DNA of 64,000 nt from Chelonoidis abingdonii (taxonomy: Eukaryota; Chordata; Testudines; Testudinidae). Position 1 is the stretch's first letter. Each line of letters begins with the position of its first letter. The position numbers and the translations under genes are program-made. A model generated the notes under the pieces. The model did not search any database. It was not told the origin of the DNA and saw only the letters and a list, made by a program, of their open reading frames with translations. Positions 34,601-45,934 of the stretch are shown piece by piece. The stretch covers positions 11,394,546 through 11,458,545 of the forward strand of contig NC_133778.1 of assembly GCF_003597395.2 (NCBI RefSeq), written 5' to 3'.

Positions 34601-36829
34601 ATTTGGAGCCAGTTTTAAGCAATATACTCTCTAATAGACAAGAAAACAAAGTAGTCAGATCTCTGCAGACTTCTGTTGCCCTTGAGTATAAGTGGCTGAT
34701 AGTACGTAGACCTAAGTGGAGAACTTTGATTTGTTGGATTTGTGCTCAGCTCTCTTTCGCTCAAAAAAAAGTGCTGTCTCTTTAACGACCTTTTTTATAC
34801 CACAAATATGGAGAACAAATCTTCACATCTTAAAAGAAAAATTAGTTAATATTGGAATTGTGTTATTAGAAACAGCCTGCAGGTGGCAATACAGTTATTA
34901 AAGGTGTTAATTGGGACAGTTAAATGTTTAATTCACATGCAATTGAATTAAAAACTAGAATACCTTAAGAATTTATCTTATTTAGCCAGTGTTGAATCTA
35001 TGATGCTGCTCCTTAAACAATTAAACTTTTATGCAATCTTGAATACAAGCAACAGTGACATAGTAAGGGCTTGATTATACCCATATAGGGCACAAAATGG
35101 AGCATATAATAGAAAATCAAGTACTGTGCCGGCATACCAACTTCCATCTATTCTGTATGTGCATTAAAGCATGCCATATGTCTAGTAGAATTGCATCTTA
35201 ACTGTGTTCTTGTCTTGATGTTCTCTAGATTTGTACATGTACTCTCTGCATATTATGAAGAATTAATTTTTTTGAAGACATCTCCTAGAACTACCAAAAC
35301 CTTTCACTACTAGCACCTTCACCCGAAGTATTGCGTATGTTGCTGCGATTGCTACTAATGACTTTTATTTGACTTTCAATACTCTTCTCCCTTTCCCAAA
35401 ATACAAAAGTCCTCTTCTCCACTGGGAAGGAGGAGATAAACTGCTCCTCTGAATTATTGTCATTAACAGCTCTGTCGTCCCGAGAGTTGCAAGGCTTTTT
35501 TGTTTCACCATTTTTGACAATTCCCTTTCCAAGTGAACCTTATTACCTGCATTTACTAGAAAGTATATAATTACTGTAATTAAGGTGGGTAATTAGGAAG
35601 AACTTGTCGAGTCATGGACATAATATATGGCATACTAGAGATAAAGAAGCCTGATTTACAGTAATACTTTTCAAAATTAGCTTCTAAATACTTCAGCAGA
35701 TTTTCTCAGTTCAATGTACTTTAAAGAGAAGAGATTGTCTGTCAGAAATTTTCCTGACAACCATTTGTAGATAATTTTATCTTATTCTTCATGACACCAT
35801 ATACCTTAGACTAATAGTTAAACTGAAAGCTTTTTAAAATTCTCTTTCTCTTTCTTGTATTAAACCAGACTTTACAGGTGTTGGTCAGATTCTGTTAAGC
35901 ACACGTTGATGCTGGTGGGCAGCAAAAGAGATTAACTTTGATTAGTCTTTATAGATCACAATTTAGTTTCTCATTTTTTGGTGTGAAGGGAAACATGTCG
36001 GATGCCTTCTGTAACAGATTACATTGCATTTTGTTTATGCTGTGACATTTTTCATAATAGCTAAAGATGAGTGTTTGAATAGCTGGAATTTCTTTCTTCC
36101 TTTTTTTTCCCCCAGTGCTGAATACTTAACTTGCAAAATAATCATTCTTCAGTGAAGGCACTAATGTTGAACAGATGGTACCAAAGCACTTCCCTTTGAT
36201 TTTTAATAAGGGACTAGTTTGTCAAAGAGATTTCTCAACTTCTGTTCTGAAACCCATAATAGAGAATAATTTGAAAGACACACAATGTGCATCATTATAT
36301 TCCTTTGATGCAGATTAATGATAGCGAAGACACATTTTCTAATTGCTTCTTTTTCCTCTACAGTTTATTATTGCATTACAGCAAAAACTTGAATATGGAG
36401 CTCTTTAGCGATAAGTTTCTCTGTACCTCCATAATATTTTTGTCTGGTCTGAATCATTTTAAAATCCACAGAATCGATTTCTATTAAATGTCAGCATTAA
36501 GAAACTTGGTTTTATTATGTGAAAATAAACCACACTTTGTGAATAGAGATGATTCTGTTAATTTATCATGTATATGAATATTATGTTTAGCATGTAGGTA
36601 ATTAAGAGCTGGAGTTATAATAGGCTGGTTTTAATACTAGTAGAGTGGGTTGGTCTTTTACATTATTGTAAATGCTTCAGGTAATCCAGAATTAGCAAAT
36701 TCTGCTGTGTTGATCTGCTTGTCCTAATAAATATATAATTTTTAAATTTGGGGGTGAGATTTATATAAGTGAAATTAAGAATTAACTTTTAAACACGTAC
36801 AACTAACTTTCTTCATTTACGTTAAGGTG
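31662..36829. other. BARD1 intron 3, first part
   Basis: AT-rich, with a T homopolymer of about 29 bases at 34509-34538. A 185-codon plus frame at 33636-34193 has no recognised domain and overlaps a 144-codon antisense frame; it is left uncalled. Confidence 0.5.
34509..34538. repeat. Poly-T homopolymer
   Basis: A run of about 29 T residues just inside GATGAGGTAA and followed by GTTGTTGGACC. On the minus strand this would be a poly-A, perhaps a retroposon tail, but no element body is recognised. Confidence 0.85.
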
Positions 36830-36838
36830 CAAATTGTA

Positions 36839-37873
36839 TTAACTTTTTGTTTCCATCTTGGAAGAAGCATATGATTCCTTTGGATCAAAATCTTCTTGCA
36901 ACTTTTTCTGAAGGAGGCTTAATTGAGTGTTTTTAGTTATCAATGTAATGCCCTCGTTGTATAAATGACTGAGAACTTCCTTTTTGTAGCTAATATACGA
37001 TTGTTTAAACTGTAACATAGATCCATGTGAAATCCTTCTGCAGATAGAATCAAAGGAGATCCATTGTGTTCCTCCTTTACTGAACACATGTTTAATCTTG
37101 GATGGGTTTATAGAAAGGAAGAGTTGAGGGTTCAATATCTTAAGTGTGTCTCCTCTGTCTCACAGAACACTGAAAAAACCTCTGCATCTGTAGATGCATC
37201 ATAGAAGTAGAGTTGGCACTTGTCCTAATTGTCTCTTCTCCCCCCATCTGAGAGTCCCTAAATAGGTAGGAGAGTGAGTGTTGCTGCTTTTTTCCAGTAG
37301 CCAGGTGAAGAGATTCACATATAGCTGATAACTACTAAGCAATGGTTCTTCTGGAAGATGAAGCTTCTGGAGAGGGTCCAGGGACAATACCTTGTAAGAG
37401 TCCAGTAGTCCTCTTCCTAGAAGCTAGGTAGGCAACTACATTTTTAGGGTTCAGTTTTTATATTGTCCTGTGGGTAGTAGGTGTCTGGAAATCAGGGAAT
37501 ACTCAACTTTCTCAGAGTGTACACCACATCTTAATAGTCTTTTGAGTGTATCCCCTCCTATTAATAATTAGGCAACATCCATATAGCAACAGCAGCAATT
37601 GCTTATAGGAAAAATACTGGGAAAGTATTCAGTATATTTTCAGCACTGTGTTAATGCAACTAATCTAAAAACGAGGAGTTCCGCTTCCATGTGATCAGCC
37701 AGCCCTCTGTTTACCATCAGTAGTCCACAGATCAGTTTGAGAATCTTTGTAATCCATTTTCCAAGCACTCTTGATGCCACAAGTGGTACATCTGAAGCAT
37801 AACTTGCTGTGCAAATATTTAATTGGATTAATATTGCTTTAGATTTTGTACTACTGAAAGTGCCTGTCATCAC
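36839..37873 (-). pseudogene. Decayed coding sequence of unknown family, minus strand, BARD1 intron 3
   Basis: Three minus-strand frames (37873-37640, 37387-37199 and 37135-36839) line up with protein-like composition. The last reads SFDSICRRISHGSMLQFKQS, then SHLYNEGITLITKNTQLSLL. In a shifted frame near 37800-37690 a zinc-ribbon-like CFRCTTCGIKSAWKMDY, then DSQTDLWTTDGKQRAG appears. Many stops and frameshifts lie between them, so this looks like an old pseudogene or transposon gene rather than exons. I do not recognise the family. No clear poly-A tail is visible at the expected 3' side. Chance cannot be excluded. Confidence 0.35.
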
Positions 37874-37998
37874 GATATCTCTAGGACTTGTGTCTTATTG
37901 TGCTATATGTGTAAAAATAATCTCTACGCATATGACTCTTGCAAATTTATTTAAGTCTTGTTCTCTAGTCCATAGAGGTGAATGATAGTTATATCATG

Positions 37999-38628
37999 TG
38001 TGATACAGCATGGCCAGAGGGCAGCATAAGAGTGTTAGCAGGGGGCCTTATTCCCTGCCAAGGGAGGAAGGTTTGCTTTAGATTAACTAGAACAGCTGTG
38101 GCCAATTAGAGCACCTGACTCCAGTTAGAGCACCTGACTCCAGTTAGAGCACCTGACTCCAGTCATGGGATATAAACCCCTGCTTCAGTCAGACAGGGGG
38201 TGGTAGTTGAAGGAGAAAGGTTGGATTGGAGCAGAGTGCAGATTGCAGAAGAGAAGAGTTTGTCCAGAGAGAAATAGAAGGTTTGGAGGAGTGCTGCGGT
38301 GGATTGGGAAGCCCAACAGAAACCCTAGGTAAGGGGCACCAGGCTTGTATAGAAGAGAGGCGAGAAGCCCTTCACAAGCTGACGGGTATGAGAGGGAAGT
38401 AACCCAGGGGAAGAAACCGCTAGTCAAGTGGTTCACCACAACCCCAGGGCCCCTGGGTTGGGACCTGGAGTAGAGGGCGGGCCCAGGTCCCTCCCTCTCC
38501 ACTCCCCTCCTCCAAGGACACTAGGGGAGTGATTAAGAACTGGTTCAGAGGCAAGCAATATCGCCCTGAACCTACCCCAGAGAAGAGAAAGCGCGAGACC
38601 CAGAGAACAGTACCGGCAATTTGCCACA
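37999..38628 (+). mobile_element. Solo-LTR-like element with 21-bp triplication
   Basis: It starts TGTGATACAGCATGGCC and ends GCAATTTGCCACA, i.e. TG...CA termini. A TATA-like GGGATATAAACCCC lies at 38167, about 170 bases in. The unit TTAGAGCACCTGACTCCAG is repeated three times in tandem at about 38105-38163. No internal retroviral genes flank it. I could not identify a target duplication, so boundaries are provisional. Confidence 0.6.
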
Positions 38629-38989
38629 AATGGTAAATATTTTAGAGTAGACTCTGCCAGTTGTGTAAACAGTGAAGACAAGATGAAAGTAAATATTATC
38701 TGCATTTTATATTGTGCATCTGTTTGCAATCAAGCCCTTCCTTTTTCAGATACCATTGTTAAAACAAAATAGGATCTGAGATCTTTATGAAGGGTAACTA
38801 GTTACAGGATTTGTCTTAATTTTAACTTTCCATCAAACCCGTTCCTTAAAGTGAGAGGAGAATTTATAATGCTGTAGTTGACAACCATCATGCCTATATA
38901 CTGTAGCTATTACTGGATATTTAAATGATCCAGATAGCCTGAGGTTGTGTTGTTTTTGAAGTAAATCTCAGCCTAATGCCATATGTTTC

Positions 38990-39112
38990 TCTTTTTTTTT
39001 TTTTTTTTTTTTTTTAAATGGTGAAAATAAAAAAGGAACACCTTTTTTACAAGGGGGGTCAGGAGCAGGTTCAATACCTGAAACTACTTTTTTTTTTTTT
39101 TTTTTTTTTTTT
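38990..39112. repeat. Two poly-T tracts before BARD1 exon 4
   Basis: T runs of about 25 bases at 38992-39016 and of about 23 bases at 39089-39111 are separated by some 70 bases. They lie about 510-630 bases upstream of exon 4. Such runs are prone to length error. Confidence 0.85.
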
Positions 39113-39620
39113 AACTGAATCTCCAAATATTTAAGTACACTTAATTGGAGAGATAAGTAGGGTAAATTAGCTAAGGATAAGGAAACCTTCTATCCTGAAA
39201 TACCATTTCTGAAGAATATTGGAAATATTTGTTTTGGTGTTTGACTGCTATGCTACAGAGTTTTTAGTCAGATTTGTCTTTGCAATTTTTCATGTGAATT
39301 TTGTTAAAAGTGAAATTATCTCAAACTCCTTTCTGTTGGGGAGTAGGAAAGTAGCATGCCTGTCTAGTATCCATAAACTTACTACTGCTTGAGTTAGAAG
39401 AGTGGGTACTGCTACTAATTTTAAAAATAGAAGATGTGGCAAAGACAAAATTATGGCTGGAAATTTAATGCACTGAAATAGAAGTAATAAATTTATTACA
39501 ATCTCATAAAGGCTTCCATTTTTAATATTCAAAATTTTGATTTACAGTTCTATTTCCAGAATGGTAAACAGCTGATATTGGCCTTAAAGCTCATTTTAAA
39601 AAATCCCTGTCTCCTACCAG

Positions 39621-40654
39621 ATTCTGCAGAAGACTTATTCACGCCAGTAGGTCCTGATCATGAAACAAGAAGTAAGAGGCGGATAAAAATGTGGTTCAGC
39701 CCACGCAGTAGGAAGATCAGATGTGTGCTAAACAGTAGTTCCCTTCAGAAGCAGAATCAACTGGTGACTAATGGTGGCAGCATTAACCAGGGCCCGTCTT
39801 CAGCTTTTGACTTCCTTCCTTCTCCTCCTCAAGAGAAGCCTTTCAAGATGACCAAGGAACCACCACCACGCAGATCGAAGAAAAAACTGAAGAAAAAGAG
39901 TCTAGCAGATATCAACAAAGTGTGGGGTATAGAGAAGGAAAAGCAGAAAGAGGGCAGTGGAATCGAAGGGGAAACCCAAGATGAATTTAAAGAAAAGACT
40001 GTGACCTTTTGCAGCCAGTCATTAGTTTTATGCAGCCCTGAACCACATAGTACGGAAGAGACAATAGGACAGGAGTTTGTAATGGAAACCGACCTTAAGG
40101 ATGGAAGAGAGACCCACTCAGAAATGGCCACACAAGTAAAACCCACAGAGGATAAAGATAGCTCTGCACAAGTTAACACAATGAATGGTTTTAATACAGA
40201 GAAACCTCTGCCATCAGAAAACGAAATTACTCCTTTAAAGCGCGGAAGGCAGCAGTCCATATCCTCCACTATATCTCATGCTGAAAGACTGAGAAGAAGT
40301 GATCAGAGTGCTGATATGCACTCAGTCAACCAGAGTGTTTGCAATCCTGAGGTGACTGCCATGAGCACTGTTAAAATCTCTCCAACTACTGAACACGGAA
40401 CTCCAGTTCATATCTCCTCTCCTGCCTTTAAACGTACTGGTGGCACCTTATCAAAGTCAAGAAGTGCTGCAATTTTTCAAGAAATCAATAGCCCTTCACT
40501 TTCAAAAACTCCCTCTACTCCATCCACTTCATATACTCATAATCAAATGAAAGCAACACACAGCCCTTCTCTCTTGAAGAAGTCTCCTAGTAATAACACA
40601 ATTACCAAAAGGAATCACAGAGGAGAGACCTTGCTCCATGTTGCTTCCATCAAG
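39621..40654 (+). CDS. BARD1: BARD1 exon 4 (disordered linker and start of ankyrin repeat 1)
   Basis: This 1034-nt exon encodes residues 122-466. It opens after CTCCTACCAG and closes at ATCAAG|GTAGGA. Conserved islands are IKMWFSPRS near the start, the Lys-rich block followed by LADINKVW, and the FCSQ motif; the end reads RNHRGETLLHVASIK, the first half of ankyrin repeat 1 (E457 corresponds to human E429). The rest is Ser/Thr/Pro/Lys-rich, low complexity and expected to be disordered. It is about 28 codons longer than the human exon as I recall it, consistent with fast drift of this linker. The intronic bases before 39621 are also open in this frame, so acceptor choice rests on the pyrimidine tract and phase (G|AT completes Asp122). 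Confidence 0.96.
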
Positions 40655-40825
40655 GTAGGACTTTCTTATTCTTCTGGTTTGAAACAATGGTTACTTTAAG
40701 ACAAGTGCAAATGTTTTTCAGACTGTCACTTTAAAATTGCAACATTAGTTCCATATCTCATGTTTTTCTGGGCCAGGGCCAATTTTTATGGTTCTGTTGT
40801 TGTGTAGATCACGAAGTGTAATGAG

Positions 40826-41418
40826 GGTATGTCTACGCTGCAAACACTCCACCTCCCCCAAAAGAACAAAACAAACAAACAACAAAACCAAAGCCTTTTG
40901 GCAGTGATTCTTGGACCTGGAGGTCAACTGACTCAGCCTTGAGGTATGGGGTTAAAAAGAGCAGTGTAGATGTTCCCACTCAAACTGGAGCCTGGGCTCT
41001 GAGAGGCTGTCTACACTGCAATTAAACACCCATGGCTGGCCTGTGTCAGCTGACTCTAGCTTGGGCAAGAGCCTGTTTAATTGTAGTGTAGGCATTCAGG
41101 CTCGGACTGGAGCCCAGGTTCTGGAACCCTATCCCCTTGCAAGGTCCCAGAGCCCGAGCTGAAGGTCTATAACACAGTTGAACAGTCTTGTCGCTTGAGT
41201 CAACTGGCATGAGTGTTTAATTGCAATGTAGGCATACCCTGAGACCGACCCCCTTTGCCAGGTTTCAGAGCCTGGGCTCCAGCCCAAGCGGGGACATCTA
41301 TGCTGCTGTTTTCAGACCCACAGCGTAAGTCCTGCAAGCCTGATTCAGTTTGCCCTGGCTCTGACACTCGCTGGGGTATGTGTCCGTTTCCCTCCCTGCC
41401 AGTGTAGAAATACCCTGG
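40826..41418. mobile_element. Nested TIR MITEs just after BARD1 exon 4
   Basis: The outer ends are AGGGTATGTCTACGCTGC and GCCAGTGTAGAAATACCC. An inner element spans about 41008-41240, from GGCTGTCTACACTGCAATTA to TTTAATTGCAATGTAGGCAT. Both have TCTACACTG-type termini and no genes. Repeated phrases (AGCCTGGGCT, GGAGCCCAGG) suggest the two are related subfamilies. Confidence 0.7.
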
Positions 41419-43290
41419 GTTCTCCAAATTGATGTCAAAGGTGTGGTTCTTGTAGACTGTTACCCTTGGAGATTTCAATGTGCACTCCAACATTGGCTAG
41501 GATTTTCTCATTCTAGGCTTTGTTCTAAAGATATTGTATATGCTAAAAAGTTGAATATGTGATTGACATTGTCTTTGAGTTTATTTTTGATATTTCAAGT
41601 CTACTTTCCTAAGTGGCCTTACCAATTAATTGGTTGGCTGTTCAATGACCACATCAACACTGGAGCTAGATTATTTAACTATAATTAATGTTGCACGAGA
41701 CTACCTGAATACTGACATTGTCTAGTTTTTGAGCCCTTGACTTTACAGCACTAATAATAATCTAGTATCACTTTTTAGATGGACTTTCTATGGTTTTCTT
41801 AATCAAAATTGAAAGCAAAATTCAGTCATGTAACTGTTTGGTAGACAGAGGTGGATTGCTGCGTATCAGGATTTTTGTACTGTGTTCCTGTCTCTGGGAG
41901 GAGAGGGGATGATCCAATGGTTATAGCATGAGACAGAGAGTTAAGATTCCTGGATGCAATTTGATTTTTTTTTTTTAATGATGCTTTGCATTTACGCAGT
42001 GTTCATTCATCTGTGATCAAATCTGCCAGTTTCCCTGATCTTTTATGATCAGAGAGTCCCTTTGTCAGCTTGTTGCAGTGGCATGCTCCCGTTTCTTTAA
42101 AACGGTTTTTCCTCTCTCTTGTTACTGTGTGAAAGACCCACACAGACAGGAAAAATGATCTGTACTTAGTTAACTGTTCCCCCCCTATGTAGTCGTTGTC
42201 AAGTTCACTAAATAAGAAGGGGAGGGATATTTTTTCATTCTCTTTTTGGCTATAATAATCATAGGAGTTATAATAGCAGATAAAACTGTTTGACATAAAT
42301 GACCTTTTTAAGTTGGTGTCCTCTTAAGAGGGTATTTTTTGTTTTCTGTTGTACAGCACCTCAAGTTCTCTTTTAGGGGGATCAGACAGAGAAGTATTGC
42401 ATATGGAAAACTTCGGTAATGTTATCTGGGGTCATTTCAAAGAACTTGTGCTTTGTGCATTAGCACTTTAAATATATATTATACTAAATCATACATAAAA
42501 GATAGTCTCATCAATAAAATTCCTGTACCTCTAGAAATGATATACCTGAAAATATCCCGACACTGATACGCAGCACTTCTATTTGTAGAGTCAAAGAATT
42601 TCCTTGATAAATAACTGTTTTCTGCCTTTCATAGAGGCATTATAGCAATTCTTACCTGCTGCTTATGAAACAGTTCTTCTATTTGATTAAATGGAACTAG
42701 AACTTATGGGTTATGAGTACAAATCTTCTCTTTGAAATCATTTATACTTAATTAATCATGGTAGAGAAAATTATATACTGTAGTTAGTGACTTGAGGGCT
42801 CTAAGGATTGTCCTGCTATTACCTCAGTTCACAAATTCAGCATACTCATCTTTTATTATTAAAATGCTGCTTAGAAACTACCCCTGTATGTTTCCAAGGG
42901 GATTTTTTTTAAGGGATGCTGTCAGGATTGATTGTCCTAAAATTTGCCTTATCTTGACAGCTTTCCCACACTTTTCCTTCAAGATTGCAGTATCTTCAAT
43001 GTATTTTTGAGAGGGGAAAAGAGCAACTATGCAGCTTATCATGAGAGTCAGAGTAAACTAAGAGAAGTCAATCAGGCTCAATTATCAAGGTACAGTTTTC
43101 TTGATGTTTATAGTCAGTGAGCTAAAAATGGAAATCCGGTGCTGTTCCTAATTAGTACTGGTACAATTTTCCTTATTTTGTTTGCATTAAAAAAACACCC
43201 AGTATTATTAATTATTGGTTTAATTAGATGGGGCTTCTCTATTGCCCTAAAATAGAATGTGACTGCCTTTAAGTGTAGATATTCAGGTTT
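41419..43290. other. BARD1 intron 4, unassigned stretch
   Basis: A weak MIR-like core lies near 41905-41955 (ATCCAATGGTTATAGCATGA). Nothing else is recognised. Confidence 0.45.
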
Positions 43291-43991
43291 GACCTCGAGC
43301 ACTGGGACTCCCCCACCTCATGGGATCCTAAAGCCCACGCTTCAGCCTGTGCTGAAACATCTACACTGCAGTCAGGGTGGATTTGATTTAAATCACTAGT
43401 CAGGAAAACTTGATTTAATCATGGATTTCTACATAAAAGTGCATTCTTGTTGATTGTTATAACCTTAATACATATTCTTCACAGCTCAGAGATGTAGGTT
43501 TCATTTTTAGAAGGTACACACTATGCATTTTTAAAGAGATTTATTGTGAAAACTTTTCAGATTAGTTCTACAGCTATATCAGAAAATGAATTATTGTTTG
43601 GTTATTTCATTTACCAAAGGCAATTGAAGCTGATATTTATGAAGTCATTGGGAGGCAAACTATCTCCAATTCAACAGGTTAATCATTAATATTTGGAGGA
43701 TTTTCTTGCCATGTTGTGTTAGGAGGAGAACATCATCAGACAAACATTTCAATTGTTTTTATTTAACTAAAACAACAACATTATGTGTTCTGGATTTTTT
43801 TCTTCAACAGCAAATATATAATATTCTAACAAAACAAGCATATGCATTTTTTAATTTAATAGGTTTGTTTTTGTTAAAATTGTTTTAACTAAAATAGTAA
43901 AATATAATTAAAAAAAACAACACAAAAATTAAATCGACGATGTCAGCCAGGTCAACATGTGCAACTTAAAATATTGGCATCTGCAACTAAC

Positions 43992-44308
43992 TCAGTCTTC
44001 ACCTTCATTTTCCTGTTTGTTCATAACCTGGAAAAGAAAAACAAGTTGTCCTGCTTTTTCAGGTCCCAAACGATTTCTTAATTTGGAATGAATTAGTCCA
44101 ACGAGAGAGAATATTCTTTCTACACCAACAGAAGAAGCTACTGCTGTTAAAAGTGAGGTTATCACTTCAACAATCTCTGAATCCAAGTGCTTAAGTGACT
44201 TCCACCAGTTCACTGGATGTGACTTTCTTTAAAACATCATCAGCATATGATATATTTCTTGAATGGTTCTTATTCCCAAACTGGGTCACTTTTATGGCCA
44301 GCTGCCAT
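43992..44308 (-). pseudogene. hAT transposase relic (start fused to C-terminal dimerisation domain)
   Basis: The minus strand opens with MAAGHKSDPVWE at 44308-44273, which looks like the beginning of a BED zinc finger, then a stop. After a short frameshifted stretch it continues at 44213-43992 with SLLTAVASSVGVERIFSLVG, then LIHSKLRNRLGPEKAGQLVF, the hAT C-terminal dimerisation region (A-S-x-V-E-R-x-FS pattern). The whole catalytic core is missing, so the copy arose by internal deletion and cannot make transposase. It lies inside the hAT element at 43373-45088. Confidence 0.88.
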
Positions 44309-44610
44309 TATTGGCTTTCCCTTCTAGTGAGAGAATGGTAGATCTCAATTCAATGAAGCCTACACTCAGAAAGACTTCAAGGCTTCTGGAATATGCTGCT
44401 CAAACAGTTTCACCTTTGGTTTTATTGCTTGTCCCTTCCTTCTCACATTTATCTCCAGACTTCTTCCCCTTGCCCAGATTTATTCCACCCCTAGCAATCT
44501 TCTATTCATTGAACTTCTTGAAACTTTGCACTTTTAGAGAGAGGTAAGGGATTGACTCTGTGTACACAAATTTGCAGAGGAACAATAGGGTTGAGGTCTG
44601 TTATTTCTCA

Positions 44611-44611
44611 C

Positions 44612-44657
<46 letters not shown>
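44611..44657. repeat. TG dinucleotide microsatellite
   Basis: About 23 TG units run into TATATATATTT, inside the hAT element. Confidence 0.95.
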
Positions 44658-44665
<8 letters not shown>

Positions 44666-45614
44666 TTATTTATTTAAAAACATTTTTGCAGTTAGCAAGC
44701 ATGTTGTCTCTGGAGACACAAATCCACAGTTTGAGAACTGCAAAACTAAGCAATTTTGATGGTATCTTCTAGACTGAGCACTGAGTCCTATTGGACAGAT
44801 GGAAAGATTAACTGAAAGAATCTATAGAGAAACCCCTGGAGCCCCATAAGATTGGTCACTAATCCATGAACTACTGGAACTCATTTACAAAACTTTTCTT
44901 AAACATTACATGAATATATTGTCTCATATTATAGAATTAGAATTTATAATCTTTGAGTTATAATGTATCTTAATTAAAACTATCTTTAGATAGGTTTTTT
45001 CCTCAAAGAATTTTATCCAAAAAAATCCGATTTAAATGCAAAATATTGATTATTTATTTATTTAAATCATTGATGTTTGTTCACCCTGACTGCAGTTAGA
45101 TAACTCGAGCCCCGCAAATCCAATTCAGCTGGCACAGGCCAGCCTGGTTTTTAATTGTAACGTAAACACATCCTTTATCTCTCTGTGCTTCACTTCCCCT
45201 TCTGTAAAATGAAGATAATACTTTTTCTTCCACACTTGTCATGTGTATTTAGATGATAAAATCTTGAGGGCAGGAACAATCCTGTATTGTGTACATACTG
45301 CAGCTAATGCAGTGCTCTAGGAACCACTGTAACGCAAGCTGTGGAGTATTGAAAACTGTTAAAATTTAGAAGCTATGCCTTAAGTTTTTTAAGGAGGTTT
45401 CAAGTCTTGGTTGAAGGGAGGCACGCAATCTGGGTCTTCAGCAGTCAGTCTGTAAAGAGCCAGGTGGGTTGAATTTTATGCGCCTCCGTCTTAGGGCACA
45501 GCCTGCTTCGTGTGTGTCTGTGTTTTGATTGTGTTTTATTGTTCTGGATTCAGAGAAGTAAAGTAGTGTTATCTTGAAACCTTTCAGCAAGTGTTTGTAT
45601 TTCAGTCTGTATAC

Positions 45615-45927
45615 CAGGGATAGGCCACCTATGGCATGCCTGCCAAAGGCAGCATGCGAGCTGATTTTTCAGGGTCACTCACACTGCCTGCGTCCTGGCC
45701 ACTGGTCCGGGGGGCTCTGCATTTTAATTTAATTTTAAATGAAGCTTCTTAAACATTTTAAAAACTTTATTTACTTTACATACCACAATAGTTTAGTTAT
45801 ATGTTATATACTTATAGAAAGAGACCTTCTAAAAACGTTAAAATGTGTTACTGGCACGCGAAACCTTAAATGAGAGTGAATAAATGAAGACTCGGCACAG
45901 CACTTCTGAAAGGTTGCTGATCCATAG
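45615..45927. mobile_element. 313-bp hAT-type MITE
   Basis: It starts CAGGGATAGGCCACCTATGG and ends AGGTTGCTGATCCATAG, an imperfect inverted repeat. TGTATAC flanks both sides (45608-45614 and 45928-45934), consistent with an 8-bp hAT duplication with one uncertain base. No coding capacity. Confidence 0.8.
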
Positions 45928-45934
45928 TGTATAC

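Larger units (their letters stand above)
43373..45088 (-). mobile_element. Internally deleted hAT transposon with exact 8-bp target duplication
   Basis: The termini are CAGGGTGGATTTGATTTAAA on the left and TTGATGTTTGTTCACCCTG on the right (inverted CAGGGTG, with subterminal ATTTAAATCA on both sides). Exact 8-bp duplications ACTGCAGT flank it at 43365-43372 and 45089-45096, diagnostic of hAT. It carries a TG microsatellite (44611-44657) and a transposase relic on the minus strand. Confidence 0.93.
43290..45175. mobile_element. TCTACACTG-type MITE split by a hAT transposon
   Basis: The left half (about 43290-43372) ends ATCTACACTGCAGT. The right half (45089 to about 45175) resumes with ACTGCAGTTAGATAACTCGA and continues to GTAACGTAAACACATCC. 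The hAT element at 43373-45088 separates them. The outer boundaries are approximate. Confidence 0.65.

Noticed and set aside
39578..40699. A 373-codon single-exon gene
   Set aside because: It is BARD1 exon 4 with intronic read-through at both ends; phases match exons 3 and 5.
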